From assembly GCA_019115455.1 (NCBI GenBank), contig DXDN01000020.1:1-64000 (forward strand): a DNA stretch of 64,000 nt, read 5' to 3'. Both the position numbers and the translations under genes were made by a program. The DNA is from Candidatus Eubacterium faecigallinarum. Its GTDB lineage: Bacteria; Bacillota; Clostridia; Oscillospirales; Acutalibacteraceae. Of the stretch, positions 60,647-64,000 are shown piece after piece (the stretch's first letter is position 1; each line of letters opens with the position of its first letter). The notes under the pieces were generated by a model, which saw only the letters and a program-made list of their open reading frames with translations, was not told where the DNA came from and made no database searches.

Positions 60647-62843
60647 TACGGTTTACAGCGAGGGATATGACGACGGTTTCAAGGAATTCTTTGAAGAAGT
60701 AAAAAAGAATCCCCAGTACGACTGCGAAAAAATTGAAAAGGCATATAACCTGGCGCATGATGCTCATAAAAACCAGCGCAGAAGGTCAGGCGAGCCGTAT
60801 ATTATGCACCCGGTTGCCGTGGCAAAAATTTTGTTTAATTTAGGCATGGATAACGAGTGCATTATCGGCGCGCTTCTTCACGATGTTGTGGAGGATACCG
60901 AATATAATATCGACTATATCAAAAAAGAATTCGGCGACGAGGTGGCTCTTCTGGTTGACGGTGTAACAAAGCTCGGTCAGATTCCGCTTTCCACCAGGGA
61001 GGAGGTTCAGGCAGAGAATATACGCAAAATGTTCATAGCCATGAACGAGGATATCAGAGTTATCATTATCAAGCTCTGTGACCGCCTTCATAATATGCGT
61101 ACGGCAAAATTCTGGCCTGAATACAAACAGCGAGAAAAAAGTCTTGAAACTCTTGAAATATATGCGCCAATCGCTCACCGCTTAGGTATCAGACCAATTA
61201 AAGAGGAGCTTGAGGATCTGGCAATTTATTATCTTGACCCTATTGCTTACAAGGAGATTGAGAAAAATCTTTCTATGAAGAAGGAGCAGGGGGAAAAATT
61301 CCTTAAAGACATTACCCAGCAAATAAGCGATAAAATCACCCCTGTTATGGACAATGTTCAAATCACCTCAAGAGTTAAATCCGTTCACGGTATCTTCCGA
61401 AAGGTCTATATAAAAGGCAAGAATTTTGAGCAAATATTTGATATTTACGCAGTTAGAATAATAGTTGATTCCATGATTGACTGTTACAATGCTCTGGGTA
61501 TAGTCCATGATATGTTCCAGCCGATTCCCGGCAGATTCAAGGACTATATCTCTATGCCAAAGCCTAATATGTACCAGTCACTGCATACAACGGTACTCAG
61601 CAAATCGGGTATACCGTTTGAGATTCAAATACGCACCTGGGAAATGCACCGCACCGCTGAATTCGGTATCGCCGCACACTGGAAATATAAGCTCGGCAAG
61701 GGCGGCAGGGACAGAATGGATAACCAGCTTGAGTGGGTTCACCGTATTCTGGAAGCCGGCAACGAGACGGAAAACGCCGAGGAGCTTGTGGCAAATATCA
61801 AGGGCGACCTTTCTGTCGAGGAGGTTTACGTCTTCACTCCCCGGGGCGACGTAAAATGTCTGCCCAAGGGCTCAACCGTAATTGACTTTGCCTATGCCAT
61901 TCATTCGGCAGTCGGTAACAAGATGGTGGGCGCCAAGGTAAACGGTAAAATAGTAAACCTTGACTACCAGGTAAAGACTGGCGAAATAGTTGAAATACTC
62001 ACGTCAAATCAGCAGGGCAAGGGACCAAGCCGTGACTGGCTCAATATAGTAAAGACCGGCGAATCCCGCAGCAAGATACGCTCCTGGTTTAAGAAGGAAA
62101 AGCGTGAGGAAAATATCATCAACGGTAAAAATGAGGTCGATCGTGAGCTAAAGCGTAATTTCATACGCCTTGATGCGGAACAGTACGAAAAATTCCTTAT
62201 GAAGATAGCTCAGCGCCAGCATTTTGAAGAGATTGATGATTTTTATGCCGCAGTTGGATATGGCGGTATTCAGATTACACGTCTTATGCCCGGCATAAAG
62301 GACGAGTACAACAGGAATTGGAAACCAAAGGAGCCTGTACAGCCAAAGCCTGCTTTGAATATTGAGAAAAACGCATCCGCTAAGAATTCAAACGGCGTTG
62401 TGGTTGAGGGAATTGACAACTGCCTGATAAAAATGGCACGCTGTTGTTCTCCGATTCCGGGTGAACCTATTATCGGATTTATTAACCGTGGCACAGGTCT
62501 AACTGTCCACAGGCGTGACTGTGTGAATGTGCCTTCGGATATCTCTGTTTCATCCGAGCCGGAGCGCTGGGTAAAATGTCATTGGGATTCCAGCGTTGAG
62601 GTGGAGGCACGTTCCACCATTGATGTTTACGCTATTGACCGTGACGGCGTTGTACTTGATATTACAACAAAAATGGCAAACGCCCATGTGAAAATTCACT
62701 CTATTAACGCAAGACCTATAAATGAGGGCAATTGCTTAACCACCATGACGGTTTCTGTTAATTCCAAGGAGCACCTTGAGAGCATTCTCAAGCTTCTTAG
62801 AAAGGTGGACGGCGTATATCATATTGAAAGGAGCGGCAGCTGA
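60639..62843 (+). CDS. relA: Bifunctional (p)ppGpp synthetase/hydrolase RelA/SpoT
   Basis: Makes and degrades the stringent-response alarmone. 734 residues: HD hydrolase domain (about 40-190, GALLHDVVEDTEY, LCDRLHNMRTAKFW), synthetase domain (about 230-350, VKSVHGIFRKVYIKG, YAVRIIV, GRFKDYISMPKPNMYQSLHTTVL), TGS domain (about 390-455, VYVFTPRGDVKCLPKGSTVIDFAYAIH), a zinc-finger/helical region with CC in MARCCSPIPGEPI, and a C-terminal ACT domain. TTG start with an AAGGGAAGG SD inside recJ. Both HD catalytic residues are present, so it should hydrolyse as well. Confidence 0.97.
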   Translation: MSDTVYSEGYDDGFKEFFEEVKKNPQYDCEKIEKAYNLAHDAHKNQRRRSGEPYIMHPVAVAKILFNLGMDNECIIGALLHDVVEDTEYNIDYIKKEFGDEVALLVDGVTKLGQIPLSTREEVQAENIRKMFIAMNEDIRVIIIKLCDRLHNMRTAKFWPEYKQREKSLETLEIYAPIAHRLGIRPIKEELEDLAIYYLDPIAYKEIEKNLSMKKEQGEKFLKDITQQISDKITPVMDNVQITSRVKSVHGIFRKVYIKGKNFEQIFDIYAVRIIVDSMIDCYNALGIVHDMFQPIPGRFKDYISMPKPNMYQSLHTTVLSKSGIPFEIQIRTWEMHRTAEFGIAAHWKYKLGKGGRDRMDNQLEWVHRILEAGNETENAEELVANIKGDLSVEEVYVFTPRGDVKCLPKGSTVIDFAYAIHSAVGNKMVGAKVNGKIVNLDYQVKTGEIVEILTSNQQGKGPSRDWLNIVKTGESRSKIRSWFKKEKREENIINGKNEVDRELKRNFIRLDAEQYEKFLMKIAQRQHFEEIDDFYAAVGYGGIQITRLMPGIKDEYNRNWKPKEPVQPKPALNIEKNASAKNSNGVVVEGIDNCLIKMARCCSPIPGEPIIGFINRGTGLTVHRRDCVNVPSDISVSSEPERWVKCHWDSSVEVEARSTIDVYAIDRDGVVLDITTKMANAHVKIHSINARPINEGNCLTTMTVSVNSKEHLESILKLLRKVDGVYHIERSGS

Positions 62844-63295
62844 TGAAAGCCGTAATACAGCGTGTAGCGCACTCAAATGTAGTTATTGATTCGGTTGAAA
62901 AGGGCAGTACCGGAAAAGGTCTGCTTATCCTGCTGGGTGTTGAACAGGGCGACAGCGAAGCTGATGCTGACAAGCTCATTAAGAAAATTCCTGTTCTGCG
63001 TATTTTTGAGGATCAAAACGGCAAGATGAATTTGTCCTGCATTGATATTGACGGAGAAATTCTTGTGATTTCTCAGTTTACTTTGTGTGCCGACTGCTCC
63101 CATGGCAGACGTCCCAGTTTTACAAATTCCGCTCAGCCGGATATTGCAAACGACCTTTATATGTATGTTGTTGACGGACTGCGCAAGTCGGGCATAAAAA
63201 AGGTGGATACAGGTGAGTTCGGAGCGGATATGAAAGTGTCGCTTCTTAATGACGGTCCTGTTACAATAATACTCGACAGCAGACAGCTCAAATAA
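62843..63295 (+). CDS. dtd: D-aminoacyl-tRNA deacylase
   Basis: Removes D-amino acids and Gly misattached to tRNA. 150 residues, canonical length. Catalytic-site motifs SQFTLCADCSHGRRPSF (SQxT) and NDGPVTIILDSRQ (NxGPxT). The start ATG follows the relA stop directly; relA-dtd-MBL-hemZ is a usual clostridial order. Confidence 0.97.
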   Translation: MKAVIQRVAHSNVVIDSVEKGSTGKGLLILLGVEQGDSEADADKLIKKIPVLRIFEDQNGKMNLSCIDIDGEILVISQFTLCADCSHGRRPSFTNSAQPDIANDLYMYVVDGLRKSGIKKVDTGEFGADMKVSLLNDGPVTIILDSRQLK

Positions 63296-63332
63296 AAAAT
63301 CTTGCAGATTTGCAAGTAAAGGATATGATAAA

Positions 63333-63947
63333 ATGCTTGATGTAAAATGTAATGTTTTCGGCAGCCTAGAAAATAATTGTTATTTAATAACGGATAGAGC
63401 CACGGGCAAATCTGCTCTTGTTGACTGCACCGAGGACAGTGACAAAATGAGAAAGTTTATATCCGGCGCTGATTTGGAATATATTCTTCTGACCCACGGT
63501 CATTTTGACCATATCGGCGGCGTCAGCGCTTTAAGCGCCTCAACAGGGGCGAAAGTGGTAATCAGCCGTGAGGACGAGCCTATGCTCACTTCTTCTAGAG
63601 CAAGCCTGGCGGCATTTACCGGCGCTGTTCATACTAATGCTCATGCGGATATTACCGTCAGCGACAGCGATAAAATACAGCTTGGCGAAAGCACGATTTC
63701 AGTTATTTCAACGCCCGGTCACACTCCGGGAGGCGTGTGCTATCTTTGCGATGATAAGATTTTCAGCGGCGACACGTTGTTTTTCTGCTCCTGCGGACGT
63801 ACCGATTTTCCAGGTGGCTCGCTTGATCAAATGCTTGTAAGCCTAAATAAGCTGGCGTCGCTTAACGGCAATTACAAGGTATATCCTGGTCATGACAGAG
63901 AAACGAGTCTTGATTTTGAAATAGCAAATAATCCATATATGAAATAG
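63333..63947 (+). CDS. Glyoxalase II-like metallo-beta-lactamase hydrolase
   Basis: 204 residues. Metal motif THGHFDHIGG (H55, H57, D59, H60), next ligands in TPGHTPGGVCYL and SGDTLFF, and a C-terminal PGHDRETSLDFEIANNPYM. This is the YcbL/hydroxyacylglutathione hydrolase-like group. Thiol-ester hydrolysis is the family activity; the substrate here is unknown. It lies 37 bp after dtd and just before the hemZ-like gene. Confidence 0.87.
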   Translation: MLDVKCNVFGSLENNCYLITDRATGKSALVDCTEDSDKMRKFISGADLEYILLTHGHFDHIGGVSALSASTGAKVVISREDEPMLTSSRASLAAFTGAVHTNAHADITVSDSDKIQLGESTISVISTPGHTPGGVCYLCDDKIFSGDTLFFCSCGRTDFPGGSLDQMLVSLNKLASLNGNYKVYPGHDRETSLDFEIANNPYMK

Positions 63948-63954
63948 GAATAAT

Positions 63955-64000
63955 ATGATTCTTAAAGTTATAAACCATCCCTATGAATTTGACATGAAAA
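63955..64000 (+). CDS. hemZ: Start of a probable coproporphyrinogen dehydrogenase HemZ (cut by the window end)
   Basis: Only 15 codons are visible (MILKVINHPYEFDMK), with a weak upstream SD (ATAGGAA). The N-terminus resembles HemZ proteins and relA-dtd-MBL-hemZ-hisS is a common clostridial order; the call rests mostly on this context. Confidence 0.4.
   Translation, partial: MILKVINHPYEFDMK

Noticed and set aside
1-64000. tRNA, rRNA or CRISPR loci
   Set aside because: No cloverleaf with TTCGA-type arm, no rRNA core sequence and no regularly spaced direct repeats were seen on reading the intergenic spaces.

Overview
The window is a gene-dense chromosomal segment of a low-to-medium GC Gram-positive bacterium, most likely a gut clostridium of the Ruminococcaceae/Oscillospiraceae type. 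The inference rests on a PolC-type replicative polymerase, the MurT/GatD lipid II amidation pair, strong AGGAGG-type ribosome binding sites, a short-form HisG that needs HisZ, and surface proteins with BspA-like repeats and a dockerin-like calcium motif. No rRNA, tRNA, CRISPR array, insertion sequence or prophage is visible.

Layout. (1) 1-333 is the C-terminus of a fibronectin-III protein, closed by a strong terminator. (2) 509-19570 looks like one long co-directional operon: TrmH-type methylase, dprA, topA, trmFO, plsX, rnc, a radical SAM protein, smc, ftsY, rdgB, yhbY, nadD, yqeK, rsfS, leuS and, at its end, a GH29 alpha-L-fucosidase. (3) 19678-21313 is an ECF sigma factor with a DUF4179 membrane protein. 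(4) 21363-23596 (minus strand) holds GtrA, a Cof-type HAD phosphatase and a metallo-beta-lactamase-fold hydrolase; 23793-24674 is a YitT protein; 24684-26295 (minus) holds a YhcC-type radical SAM protein and an inositol monophosphatase. (5) 26586-29710 makes cell wall: murT, gatD, ddl. (6) 29928-31703 is rpsB-tsf behind a structured leader RNA. (7) 31704-42384 is an accessory block of separately terminated units: a small XRE regulator, GH31 glycosidase, feoA-feoB-FeoB-associated Cys-rich protein with three copies of an operator, a truncated gene, an aldehyde dehydrogenase and a large secreted LRR protein. (8) 42385-52477 resumes the conserved order pyrH-frr-uppS-cdsA-dxr-rseP-ispG-polC. (9) 52626-58613 is a histidine operon with a fused hisZ-hisG, hisD, a ComEC-like MBL protein plus DUF3006, hisB, hisA, hisI and hisE. 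(10) 58613-64000 is recJ, relA, dtd, an MBL hydrolase and the start of a probable hemZ.

Functionally the window couples DNA replication, repair and segregation, translation, phospholipid, isoprenoid and peptidoglycan precursor synthesis, histidine synthesis and the stringent response, with a smaller nutrient-facing set (fucosidase, GH31, ferrous iron uptake, surface protein).

The most striking observations are a PolC of 1268 residues in which the proofreading exonuclease domain appears cleanly missing from inside the PHP domain; a HisZ-HisG fusion; a folded rpsB leader with a possible pseudoknot next to the ribosome binding site; three GTTAGT-N4-ACTAAC operators around feoAB; and the 10.7-kb accessory block that splits rpsB-tsf from pyrH-frr. 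All functional calls are from reading the sequence and family knowledge; no database search was run.
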